NCBI GenBank assembly: GCA_033439765.1
Contig: JAULSN010000013.1
Span: 1 to 64,000, forward strand
Source of the DNA: Lasiosphaeria ovina
Lineage: Eukaryota > Ascomycota > Sordariomycetes > Sordariales > Lasiosphaeriaceae
Reading direction: 5' to 3'
Length of the DNA stretch: 64,000 nucleotides
Position numbers and translations under genes: made by a program
In this document: in pieces, positions 9,453 to 18,240 of the stretch
Numbering within the stretch: position 1 is the first letter of the stretch
Layout of the letters: each line of letters opens with the position of its first letter
The notes under the pieces: model-generated
What the model was told of the DNA's origin: nothing
The model's input: the letters and a program-made list of their open reading frames with translations, nothing else
Database searches by the model: none

Positions 9453-10844
9453 GGCTGCTTCTTTCGTCCCCTCTTCCGAGTCGGAACTTTTGGACAATGG
9501 ATATTGGGGTCGAGCGGCAGCTCTCCCGGATTGGGCTGAGGTCATGTCATATTGTGTTATCAGAAGGGCAGGTCGACCGCCCATAAGAGGAATCGATGTA
9601 ATCCCACTAGGACGTCAAGGTGTCCCGGTCAAGGTGACAGGGGGTGAGGTATTCGGCCGAGGTGTCATCGGTCGAGGTGCTTACGGCCTAGCTATCCGCT
9701 TAAATGCATAAATCCCTAGCATCACGTATCGAGGTCTTTCTCTTTGATGGAACTCCACGGTCCTGCTTCCTGCATGTCAGAGGTGGAGACCGAGACAATA
9801 GCGTAAGGCGCGGGACGAGGTCTCTTTAGGACGAAAAATAAACAGCAGGGTGTATGCGGAGAGGCGGCGCACCATGATAAGACCTAGAATAAGACCTAGA
9901 ACCAGGAAGACCGCGGCGCGACGGGTGCATGCTTGGTACTGGGTTCTAATAATACCACTCACGCTCGAGCGTCAAAAACGTCCCGACTCTCGTCACTACC
10001 ACCTACCCTGAATATCGGACTATGATGCTCTAATGACATTAATAATACGCCGTCACGGTCGCCGAACCAATTCGGGTACCCTCGGGTGCCCGTCATGCAG
10101 ACAGGCGTCACAAAAGTCTTACGGAGCTGTCGCCTCTCCGCGGTGCCTTCAACGCCGAGCAATAGACAATCCGCAGGAAAGGGAGGAGGGGGGCACGACA
10201 CGACATGGCGGGTGGACGCGATGCAATGCAATGCAGGCGCAGGCGCAGGCGCAGGAATCCATCGATCGAGAGCTAGCACAGGATACACGTACGCGTATTC
10301 GGTATGTATGCTTGAGATGCTGCTCCATAAAATGCGGCGAAGAAGTCGCCGGTGGACGGAAACCTTGAATCCCGCCCGCGAGTGACCGAATCCCCCCCAT
10401 TAAATTGTGGTTGCAGCCGGGATTCAAGGTTCTTGGCGGGCGAAGCATTAGACTGTGGGATGTCGCAATCCTTCAAGGGTCTTGGAAGCCCCGCCGCTCT
10501 GCGAAGTATTACCAAGGTCTCGCCAGCCTAGTAAGCCAGGTGAGATATGGAAATGGAGGTGATTGCACGGGGAAAAGGGGGGCAACGGTTGCATTCCCTC
10601 GCTTGCCGGCCGGCTCACTATTGGGACACTGGGCTTTACCTTGGCACGCAGACTACGATGTGATGTAAGCCAGCTCCCGTGTAGATAACCGGCGAGGCGG
10701 ATTGTCGAGAGCCATGCCCCATTAATTCTGCCCCAATTCTAGAGGACAGACAAGTTTCGTCAAACTAAGTCTGGCAAGTGTCCTGTGCTTGGCTCTTGAC
10801 CCGGCAAACTCTCGCTTCCTTACCGCGCATCGCATCCCTCTACG
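9453..10844. promoter_or_regulatory. Shared divergent promoter region between methyltransferase and synthetase
   Basis: About 1.4 kb between two divergent starts with no supported gene. It contains a (GCAGGC)n-like microsatellite at 10231-10256 and a group of inverted CCTTGAA elements at 10361-10490 (listed separately). Short open stretches on both strands here have no protein-family features. Confidence 0.5.
10361..10490. promoter_or_regulatory. Inverted repeat cluster, candidate operator of the synthetase gene
   Basis: AACCTTGAATCCCG at 10361-10374 is repeated as a perfect inverted copy at 10418-10431. A third related element (CTTCCAAGACCCTTGAAG on the minus strand) lies at about 10468-10488. 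The elements sit 350-480 bp upstream of the synthetase start. Paired inverted motifs with fixed spacing are what dimeric zinc-cluster regulators bind, but no such regulator gene is in this window. The function is inferred from position only. Confidence 0.4.
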
Positions 10845-13800
10845 ATGGGTAAGGGAATGGTACTCCAGGATCTCTTGCGGGAGAGGGCGGCGTCCGGGCC
10901 GTCATCTGGAAAGCTGCTGCTGTACCCGCGGAGCGGCACCATGCCGAACGAGATATCCTATAGCGCCTTGCATGCCGAGGCATCGCTCCGCAGTAACGCC
11001 TTGCGGTCGCTCGGCGGATTCCACCGGACGAGTCCCGTGCTGCTCCATCTCGAAGACCATTGGGACGCGATTCTGTGGTTCTGGGCCGTGCTGCTCGCCG
11101 ACGGCCTGCCGGTGCTCTCGTCGCCATTCAGCAACGTCGACGAGCACCGGCTTCAGCACATCCAGGGGCTGGCGGTTCTGCTTCAGTCGCCCCTTTGCAT
11201 CACGCGGGCTCGGGCGCTGCCACTGTTTGACGGCGACCACACGCTGCGGGTGCGCACGGTCGAGTCACTCGAATCCCTTGTCCAAGATGGCTCGGAACCA
11301 TCGGACCCGCTCAAAGGCGCCAAGCAACTCAACGGCATCAACACTCTCAACGGCATCAAACACACCAGCGACACAAACGGGCATGTCGTTGGCCACAGTA
11401 ACAACGCTGGCACCAACGGCGCCAACAGCACCAATGGCAACAAAAAAGCCAACGGGGTCAATGGTGTCAACGGAGTTAACGGCACGAACGGGATTGACGA
11501 TTCCAACGGCCCCGACGGATATTGCGCCCCACCACCCGGGCTAGCCATGCTGATGCTCACATCCGGTAGCACGGGCAATGCCAAGGCGGTGCAGCTGACT
11601 CACGCGCAAGTGCTCGCGGCGGTGGCGGGCAAGGCGTCGGTGCGCCCGCTGCCGGCGTCGGGGACGCTGCTGAACTGGATCGGGCTCGACCACGTGGCGA
11701 GCCTGGTGGAGATCCATCTGCAGGCGCTGTGGCTGGGCGCCGACCAGGTGCACGCCTACGCGAGCGACGTCGTGTCGGAGCCGGCGCGGTTCCTCGACCT
11801 ACTCAGCGAGCACCGCGTGGCGCGCTCGTTTGCGCCGAATTTCTTCCTTGCGCGACTGGTGGGCGCCGTCGCGGCAAAAGCAACAGACGACGAAGAGAGT
11901 GGGCAACAAGACAAGAAGAGATGGGACCTGTCGGGACTGGTGGCGCTCGCGTCGGGCGGCGAGGCTAACGACACGGCGACGTGCGTGGCTGCCGCGGCGT
12001 TACTAAGCGGGTTCGGCGCGCCGCCAGATGTGCTCACCCCTGGTTTTGGTATGACCGAGACGTGCGCCGGCGCCATCTTTAACCTAGCCTGTCCGGCGTA
12101 CGAGGTCGAGCACGGCTTAGCAGTGGCCGCACTGGGACGGTGCATGCCCGGAATCGAGATGCGCATCACTGTGGCCGATAACAATATCAGCAACAACAGC
12201 GGTCAAACGACGAATCCAGGGCGCCGGGTAGCTGTGCCTGGCGAGGTGGGCGACCTCGAGGTGCGCGGGCCCGTCGTCTTCAAAGGGTACTACCGCAACG
12301 CACCGGCAAGCGCGGCCGCTTTCACGCCAGACAGATGGTTTCGAACAGAGGACCAGGCGGCGCTGGACACGGGCGGCAACCTACGCCTGGCCGGGCGCGT
12401 CAAGGACGTGGTCAACATCAACGGCGTCAAGCTGCTGGCGGCCGACGTGCAGACAGCCGTCGAGCGGGCAGTTTCGGACCTGGCGGTGGCGCGTGTTGTT
12501 TTGTTTGCGTCGCGCGCCCCGGGTATGCCCACCGAGCAGGTCACCGTGGCGGTGGTGCCTCGGGCATGGCCAACGCCAACACCGGAACGGGCGGCTGTCG
12601 AGGAGGCCGTCGTGCAGGCCTGCGTACTGAGCACGGCATCGCGTCCGCTCGTCTTCGTGCTCGGTGAAGCATCGGTGGCACTGCTGCCGACTTCGGCGCT
12701 GGGCAAAATCTCACGGGCCAAGATGCGCGCGATGTTCGAGCAGGGCGTCTTTGCCGCCGACGTTGAGCTCCACGCAAAGGCACTCGACGAGTTTGCTGCT
12801 GCGAAACAGAGAGAGGCCGCAGCTGGTACGACACCCGCAAGCGAGGCCGAGACGCTCCTACTCCAAGACATTGCCGCTATCATGGCGGGAGGCAGCACAG
12901 CGCCCCCACCAACCTTCGGCGTCGGCACGCCCGTCTTCTCACTCGGCTTCACATCGATGGATTTGATCCGGCTCAAGCACCGGCTAGATACGCGGTTAGG
13001 CATATCCGTCCCCGTCATCACCTTGATGAAGCACCCGACGGCCCGGTCCCTGGCAGGGGCGCTGGAATTCCAAATGTCTTCATCGGATGCATCTTTAGCT
13101 CGCAACCCTATATCACCCCACTCGTCAGCACCCAACACGGACAACGGCAACGACAGCACGTATGACCCTGTGGTCACGCTCGCGGCAACGGGGCACAGGA
13201 CGCCGCTCTGGCTGGTGCACCCGGGGGTGGGCGAGGTACTCGTGTTCCTTAACCTGTCGGCGCGAATGGGGGCGCTGGAGCAGCACTCGCGGCCCATGTA
13301 CGCGCTGCGGGCGCGGGGGTTCGAGCCGGGGCAGAGCAGCTTCGGCAGCATCGGCGAGGCGGTGGAGACGTACGTGGGGGCGGTGCGGCGAGTGCAGCCG
13401 CGGGGGCCGTACGCGCTTGCCGGGTACAGCTTCGGCACAATGCTGGCGTTCGAGATGGCCAAGGTGCTCACAGGGCCCGGGTTCGGCGAGGAGGTGCGGT
13501 TCGTCGGCAGCCTCAACCTGCCGCCGCACATCAAGCACCGCATGCGCCAGCTCAGCTGGAACATGTGCTTGCTGCACCTGGCCTATTTCCTCGACCTGAC
13601 CACCGAGGAGCGTGCCGACGCGGCCGAGGCCGATTCCGACGACGGCAGCAGGTTCCGGGGGCTGTCGCGCGCTGCAGCGCTGGAGCAGGTCGTGGCCGAG
13701 GCAGGCGCACCCAAGCTGGGCGAGCTGGGGCTGACGCGCGACGCGCTCGCACGCTGGACCGATGTCGCGTTCGGCTTGCAGAGCATGGCTGTCAACTACG

Positions 13801-14033
13801 AGCCGTCGGGGTCCGTTGCCGCGTTGGACGTCTTCTACGCCGTCCCCCTTCGCGCCGTGGCCAAGTCGCGAGAGGAGTGGCTCGTCGTCCACCTTGCACG
13901 CTGGGCTGACTTTTGCACTGAGAAGGTGCGATTCCACCCCGCCGCGGGCGAGCACTACACCATGATTGGCCCAGACCATGTGGACACTTTTGCCCACACG
14001 CTAGCGGCCGCTCTCGCTGCGCGGGGACTTTGA
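10845..14033 (+). CDS. NRPS-like synthetase, A-T-TE
   Basis: Single-exon gene for 1,062 residues; a second Met four codons in is an alternative start. The adenylation domain (~1-640) shows core A3 'LTSGSTGNAKAV' (~235), the 'LLNWIGLDHVASL' block (~283), A5 'GFGMTETCAG' (~400), 'FRTEDQAAL' (A7, ~498) and 'NGVKLLAADV' (A8). The carrier domain has 'LGFTSMDLIRLK', with the phosphopantetheine Ser near 703. The thioesterase starts at 'PLWLVHPGVGEVLVFLN' with nucleophile motif 'GYSFG' (Ser ~860). A-T-TE enzymes with this A domain and TE in fungi (TdiA, AtqA, MicA, ApvA, PgnA group) dimerise aromatic alpha-keto acids such as phenylpyruvate to quinone, furanone or dioxolanone cores. The exact substrate is inference. 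Odd feature: an Asn/Gly-rich low-complexity insert at residues ~163-225 in the A domain. Confidence 0.93.
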   Translation: MGKGMVLQDLLRERAASGPSSGKLLLYPRSGTMPNEISYSALHAEASLRSNALRSLGGFHRTSPVLLHLEDHWDAILWFWAVLLADGLPVLSSPFSNVDEHRLQHIQGLAVLLQSPLCITRARALPLFDGDHTLRVRTVESLESLVQDGSEPSDPLKGAKQLNGINTLNGIKHTSDTNGHVVGHSNNAGTNGANSTNGNKKANGVNGVNGVNGTNGIDDSNGPDGYCAPPPGLAMLMLTSGSTGNAKAVQLTHAQVLAAVAGKASVRPLPASGTLLNWIGLDHVASLVEIHLQALWLGADQVHAYASDVVSEPARFLDLLSEHRVARSFAPNFFLARLVGAVAAKATDDEESGQQDKKRWDLSGLVALASGGEANDTATCVAAAALLSGFGAPPDVLTPGFGMTETCAGAIFNLACPAYEVEHGLAVAALGRCMPGIEMRITVADNNISNNSGQTTNPGRRVAVPGEVGDLEVRGPVVFKGYYRNAPASAAAFTPDRWFRTEDQAALDTGGNLRLAGRVKDVVNINGVKLLAADVQTAVERAVSDLAVARVVLFASRAPGMPTEQVTVAVVPRAWPTPTPERAAVEEAVVQACVLSTASRPLVFVLGEASVALLPTSALGKISRAKMRAMFEQGVFAADVELHAKALDEFAAAKQREAAAGTTPASEAETLLLQDIAAIMAGGSTAPPPTFGVGTPVFSLGFTSMDLIRLKHRLDTRLGISVPVITLMKHPTARSLAGALEFQMSSSDASLARNPISPHSSAPNTDNGNDSTYDPVVTLAATGHRTPLWLVHPGVGEVLVFLNLSARMGALEQHSRPMYALRARGFEPGQSSFGSIGEAVETYVGAVRRVQPRGPYALAGYSFGTMLAFEMAKVLTGPGFGEEVRFVGSLNLPPHIKHRMRQLSWNMCLLHLAYFLDLTTEERADAAEADSDDGSRFRGLSRAAALEQVVAEAGAPKLGELGLTRDALARWTDVAFGLQSMAVNYEPSGSVAALDVFYAVPLRAVAKSREEWLVVHLARWADFCTEKVRFHPAAGEHYTMIGPDHVDTFAHTLAAALAARGL
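11335..11520 (+). repeat. Asn-Gly-rich coding low-complexity repeat inside the A domain
   Basis: Within the synthetase, about 60 residues consist of repeated N-G-x steps (LNGIN, TNGAN, VNGVNGVNG, TNGID). The DNA is a degenerate 9-bp-type repeat (aacggcatcaa, aacggggtcaat and variants). It lies between the first beta/alpha unit of the A domain and core A3, where a surface loop is expected. It keeps the frame and is likely a length-variable linker. Confidence 0.75.
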
Positions 14034-15146
14034 GGGTTTGATTTGATCCAACGGAAAATGGACAGACTTGTGGGGCCGCGGTCAGTGTGGCCGGGTCTGT
14101 GGAGACGACGCGGTAGTGCAACCCGAGGAGGAACCACCTTCCAGGTTACTGCGTCTCGTCACCTTACAGGGCGTCAGGCTGTCAGCTGATACAGATACAC
14201 CCACTGCTGTTTTACTATGTAGAATAGGTGTTATAACCTTAGCTGAGATGGCAAGGATGGATAGAATGGGCGGATGGGGTGCGCGTGCTGTAGCGCCGAC
14301 CAGGTCGTATGGGGGCTCCACTCTGAATTTTGAGTCGATTGTTTATTGGTTTTGTTTCGGTATTTTGGCGGGATTATTAAACGGCACAGCACTGGGCCGC
14401 GAGTCGAATATTCTACTTTATGTCACATTGTCAATTATTGAACAGAGCATGTCGACCGTGTTTCTTTGGCACTCCGTGACATTCGTTACTCAACACCAGC
14501 CCAGCAAGGCTGCGCGCTATCTTATCGGCTACTGCCCTGTTTCCCTCGAATCATCGAAAGTGGCTTGCCATACCCCAGACGTGGCCCAGCCCAGCCGACT
14601 CGACGGAATGCCGACCTTGCCACTTTGCCGAGCTTCCCGCCCAAGCTAAACTTTCTACACAGTAGTAGGCTTAGAAGCTCCCCACTCACACTGCCTATCA
14701 CGGCAACCCGCAGCTGAAGCCTGCCGGACAGGAATAAGGAACAACTGGCTGATCCACTGGGAGCGCTGGGCGGAAATCCGTCGCCAATGTAATTATGTCC
14801 GACTTCAGACGGAACAATCATTACCTATGCAACGCTTGTGGTCCTCGTGTTGGTTCGAAATACACGTGCACGCACAGTAGGGAGCAGCATACCTCCTGCA
14901 CTTGCTCGGCACATAATACCTTGGTAATTAAGGTACAGTACCTTAGGTACCCACCGGTCTTTGTCAGGCCATCTCTTGGCAGCCCCCCATATATGCAACG
15001 CCACGAATATCTAGTTAACCGAGAAATCCAATGTCAACAGGGGGGATGTGAGACGGGGGGTTGGATATCTTAAGTAGAAGCAAGCAAGACCACAGGCTGT
15101 GTGATTGTGGTCATTGCCAATGTCAGTAGCTCAACTCACCCCTCAC
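14034..15146. other. Intergenic between synthetase and second methyltransferase
   Basis: No supported gene; a 193-residue open stretch on the plus strand (14068-14649) has no domain or signal features. A palindromic 'ggtacagtaccttaggtacc' lies at 14933-14952, a motif that recurs elsewhere in the window. Confidence 0.5.
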
Positions 15147-15190
15147 AGACACACACACACTCTCACACATACACTCACACACACAAACCT
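15147..15190. repeat. (CA)n microsatellite in 5' leader
   Basis: CA-rich simple repeat (acacacacac..tcacacatacac) ending about 9 bp before the ATG of the second methyltransferase. It probably lies in the 5' UTR. Confidence 0.8.
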
Positions 15191-15198
15191 CATACACA

Positions 15199-16602
15199 AT
15201 GGTTGACGTCGCCCTCGACCAGATCAAGGCCCTGGCCGCTACGGCCGATGAGTCGACTCGCCACTCCATCATGGCCTCTCTGCAAAAGCTGGCATACTCG
15301 CTCGAGCTTCCCGACGAAACAGTCCACCGATACGGGTGCCTGGTAAGTTATGCTCCATGAACCCCCTGGTAAACAAAGGTTGACCGTCTCTTCCGTTAGC
15401 CTCTCCAAACAACTATCATCGAGGTTGGCTTCAACTTGGGCCTGTTCAAGCTCCTAGTCAAGTCCGCTGGTCCCTTGACTGTCGACGAAGTCGCCCAGAA
15501 GACCGGGGCAGAAGTACTGCTCGCCGGTAAGATAGGCCGTTTGTTGCATGCCATCTACCGCCTCAGTCAACTGACCCGTGACTCATTGCAGGCCGCCTCC
15601 TGAGGTACCTCGCCTCTATTGGTGCCGTCGACGAGGACAGCAAGCGCCAGTATGCCGCCAATGCCCTGACCAAGAACCTCGCCGACAAGGTTGCAGAGCC
15701 GGGTATCCGCCACTAGTATGTTGAGCATCATCACTTCCCCTGCCATGACCACGTCAGGAGTCAAGCACTGACCATTTCCAAAGCCTATACACCTGCGTAC
15801 CGCAGTATCTGGCCATCCCAGAGTACTTGAAGAAGAATGGCTACAAGAGCCCAACAGATGAGCTGCACACGGTATTCCAGGACGCCTACAAGACCGACAA
15901 GCATGCCTACGCGTGGTTCGGTGACAACCCGGCCAACCTGGTCTACTTCAACGACTTCATGGCCTTGCGGCGCGAGTCCGACCTGTCGTGGCTGAGCGTG
16001 TACCCCGTCGAGGCCGCGACCAAGGGCTGGCACGCCGAGGCCCCTGTCTACGTCAACATTGGCGGCAGCATCGGCCACCAATGTGCCCAGTTCAAGGCCG
16101 TCCATCCGAACGTGCCCGGCCGGGTCATCCTGCAGGACTTGCCGCATTCCATTGCCCAGGCCCTGCCCACTCCGGGGGTCGAGAACATGGTGCACAACTT
16201 CTGGAACCCCCAACCCGTGCATGGTGAGCCTCTACCAAGCTACCTCTTACCTCTTTGCCCCCGCGTCCAAGAAACTGACAACCCAAAGGTGCCAAGTTTT
16301 ACTTCATGCGCGGCGTGCTGCACAACCACCCCGACCTCAAAGTGCAGACGCTGCTGGAGCTGACCAAGGCGGCCATGACGGCCGACTCGGTGCTGCTGAT
16401 CGACGAGATGATCCTGCCCGAGACGGGCGTCAACGTCGACACCACGTCCATGGACTTGACCATGCTGGCTGCTTTTGCCAGTGGAGAGCGCACCGAGGCC
16501 CAGTGGCGCCGCCTGATCGAGGCCGCCGGGCTCAAGCTCATCAAGACGTACGTCTACAACGGCGGCAGCTACGAGAGTGTCATGGACGTGCGCCTACCAT
16601 GA
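15199..16602 (+). CDS. SAM-dependent O-methyltransferase
   Basis: Five exons by eye: 15199-15342, 15400-15526, 15592-15715, 15784-16223 and 16289-16602, giving 382 residues. The second and third junctions split codons cleanly (GCCG|GC, CCACTA|C). N-terminal helices and the winged-helix region (VDEVAQKTGAEVLLAGRLLR) precede 'VNIGGSIGHQCAQF' (~221-234), the SAM loop; here the usual acidic DxGG is N-I-GG. It continues with 'VILQDLPHSIAQA', 'FYFMRGVLHNHPD' (catalytic region) and 'SVLLIDEMILPETG'. It lies 1.2 kb downstream of the synthetase on the same strand. With the other methyltransferase it implies two O-methylations, or alternative ones, on the pathway product. Confidence 0.9.
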
Positions 16603-17161
16603 GGTTTTGTAGTTAAGAGTCACGCACTCCTCTGTAGTTAGCTTGAAGATAAATAACGAGAGTAAAAATAAACAAAACATTTCACATGTAGCTTATATGA
16701 TCCAATGCTCTGCCTTGTTGCGAACTGTGATGATTATTTGCGTACATCACTGTATTTTTTGGCCCTTACAGCTTGCTTGCGTTATGTGCAGTTGTTGGGC
16801 TTTGTTGATCTAGAGCGTATACAGGGCTTCTACGCACGATGAGAACACGGCCAAGTTAAGCAAGTCCAGCTTACTGGCTAATATGGCACACGTTGCTCAA
16901 TTGGCAATACTTTCTACATTGGGTAGCATTGGAGACTACTCGCATCGTCACACATATGCGAGTGACTTCGTTCTTCTTTGACACTGCGAACGACTTCATT
17001 GACGTGACACATTAAGAGTACGTAGGCTTATTATACCGATCTATCCTAATCCATGAAAAAGAAAGAAGAAAAATATAAGAAAAGGGGCATTGGCGCCAAG
17101 AGTATACAAAAAGACAAAGACAAGAAGATAATATATAGAGAGCGGCCGTGTTCTAGTGCAT
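16603..17161. other. Intergenic, convergent 3' ends
   Basis: AT-rich spacer between the convergent methyltransferase and reductase genes. An A-rich purine tract at 17053-17115 lies just beyond the reductase stop. No gene seen. Confidence 0.5.
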
Positions 17162-18214
17162 CTACTTCCAACCAAACAACCAACAGCTCCTCTGCTTCAT
17201 GCGCCTCCCATATGTCTCCCTCACTAGCTTCTTCTCCCTCGCGAGAAAACCATCCCACGACGTCAGCCCGCCGGGGATCCAGCTACTGATCTCAGCCAAG
17301 TCGCCCACGTAGTCGTGCATGTAGCGCACAGTGGGATCCGAGCAAAAGTACAACCACGACCCGGCTTCCTGGGCAGCCTTCATCTCGTCGTCGCCCATGA
17401 ACTCGGCCTTGAGCTTCCGGCCGTCGCCAATGGCGCGCGCCAGCCCGTCGAGGGCGTTCTGCACGGGCATCTCGTCGCTCACCAGGCCGACCTTCTTGCC
17501 GTGGAACTTGGCCGGCGCCTCAAACGCCGCGACGGCGATCTTGGCCATGTCGACATGGTCGACCAGGCCCAGCAGGGCCTCGCTAGTCATGGAGCTGCGC
17601 CACAAGCCCTTCTCGCGGTCGCGCAGCTGGCCGACGAAGCCGAAGCCGATCTTGGGCTCGAGGAAGTTGGCCATGAAGAAGCCCGGCCGTAGCAGCGTCC
17701 AGCTGTCGAAGCCGCCGGCCATGGCGGCCTTCTCGACGTCGTAGCCGGCGGGGAACGCGGCGGCCGCGAACGGGCTGAACGGCACCGGCAGCGGCGGCGC
17801 GCCGTCCTCGACCATGGCCGAGCCAAGCGACGTCAGCGTCACGACTTGTGTGACGCCGGCAGCGCGGGCCACGCGCGCCATCTGCGCCGCCCGCTGTGGC
17901 ATTAGCGAGGCGTCGAACAGGTCCAGCAGCAGGCACAGGAACAGCTTGCTGCTGTGGCCGAGGTTCTCGCGCAGCACCGAGTCGGGCGCGTCCCACGACC
18001 CCTGAACGAGGTGGACCCCGGCGCGGAGCAGCGCCTGGGCCGCTGGCGTCGAGAGGTCCCGCGTCGTCGCCCGCACCGAGTAGCCCTGTGCGATGAGCAG
18101 CTCGCAGAGCGTGCTGCCGACCAGCCCCGTGGCGCTGGTCACGAAGACGGTCTTGGGGTCTTGGCCCGAGGCCGGGGCCGGGGCCGGGGCGGGTTCCGGA
18201 AGCGAGGATAGCAT
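17162..18214 (-). CDS. NmrA-like / atypical SDR NAD(P)-binding reductase
   Basis: Single exon, 350 residues. The nucleotide-binding fold starts at 'VFVTSATGLVGSTLCELL' (~23-40), a variant of the GxxGxxG signature with Ser/Ala replacements, followed by 'VRATTRDL' and 'VTLTSLGSAM' (~127). 'GYDVEKAAM' (~157) holds a Tyr-x-x-x-Lys-like pair, and 'WTLLRPGFFMANFLE' is typical of NmrA/isoflavone-reductase relatives. The N-terminal Pro/Ala stretch (EPAPAPAPAS) is low complexity. It could reduce a C=C or C=O of the pathway intermediate; NmrA proteins can also be non-enzymatic redox sensors, so the role is inferred from its place at the cluster edge. Confidence 0.82.
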   Translation of the reverse strand: MLSSLPEPAPAPAPASGQDPKTVFVTSATGLVGSTLCELLIAQGYSVRATTRDLSTPAAQALLRAGVHLVQGSWDAPDSVLRENLGHSSKLFLCLLLDLFDASLMPQRAAQMARVARAAGVTQVVTLTSLGSAMVEDGAPPLPVPFSPFAAAAFPAGYDVEKAAMAGGFDSWTLLRPGFFMANFLEPKIGFGFVGQLRDREKGLWRSSMTSEALLGLVDHVDMAKIAVAAFEAPAKFHGKKVGLVSDEMPVQNALDGLARAIGDGRKLKAEFMGDDEMKAAQEAGSWLYFCSDPTVRYMHDYVGDLAEISSWIPGGLTSWDGFLAREKKLVRETYGRRMKQRSCWLFGWK

Positions 18215-18215
18215 G

Positions 18216-18240
18216 GTGTATGTGTGTGTGTGTGTGTGTA
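18216..18240. repeat. (TG)n microsatellite
   Basis: TG dinucleotide run immediately upstream of the reductase start codon on its 5' side, mirroring the CA run in front of the second methyltransferase. Confidence 0.85.

Noticed and set aside
9959..10515. Several overlapping 80-111-codon open stretches in the divergent promoter
   Set aside because: They overlap in several frames over a microsatellite and the inverted elements; no family features.
12290..13997. Long minus-strand open frames (424 and 290 codons) inside the synthetase
   Set aside because: They are antisense shadows of a GC-rich coding gene with strong domain evidence on the plus strand.
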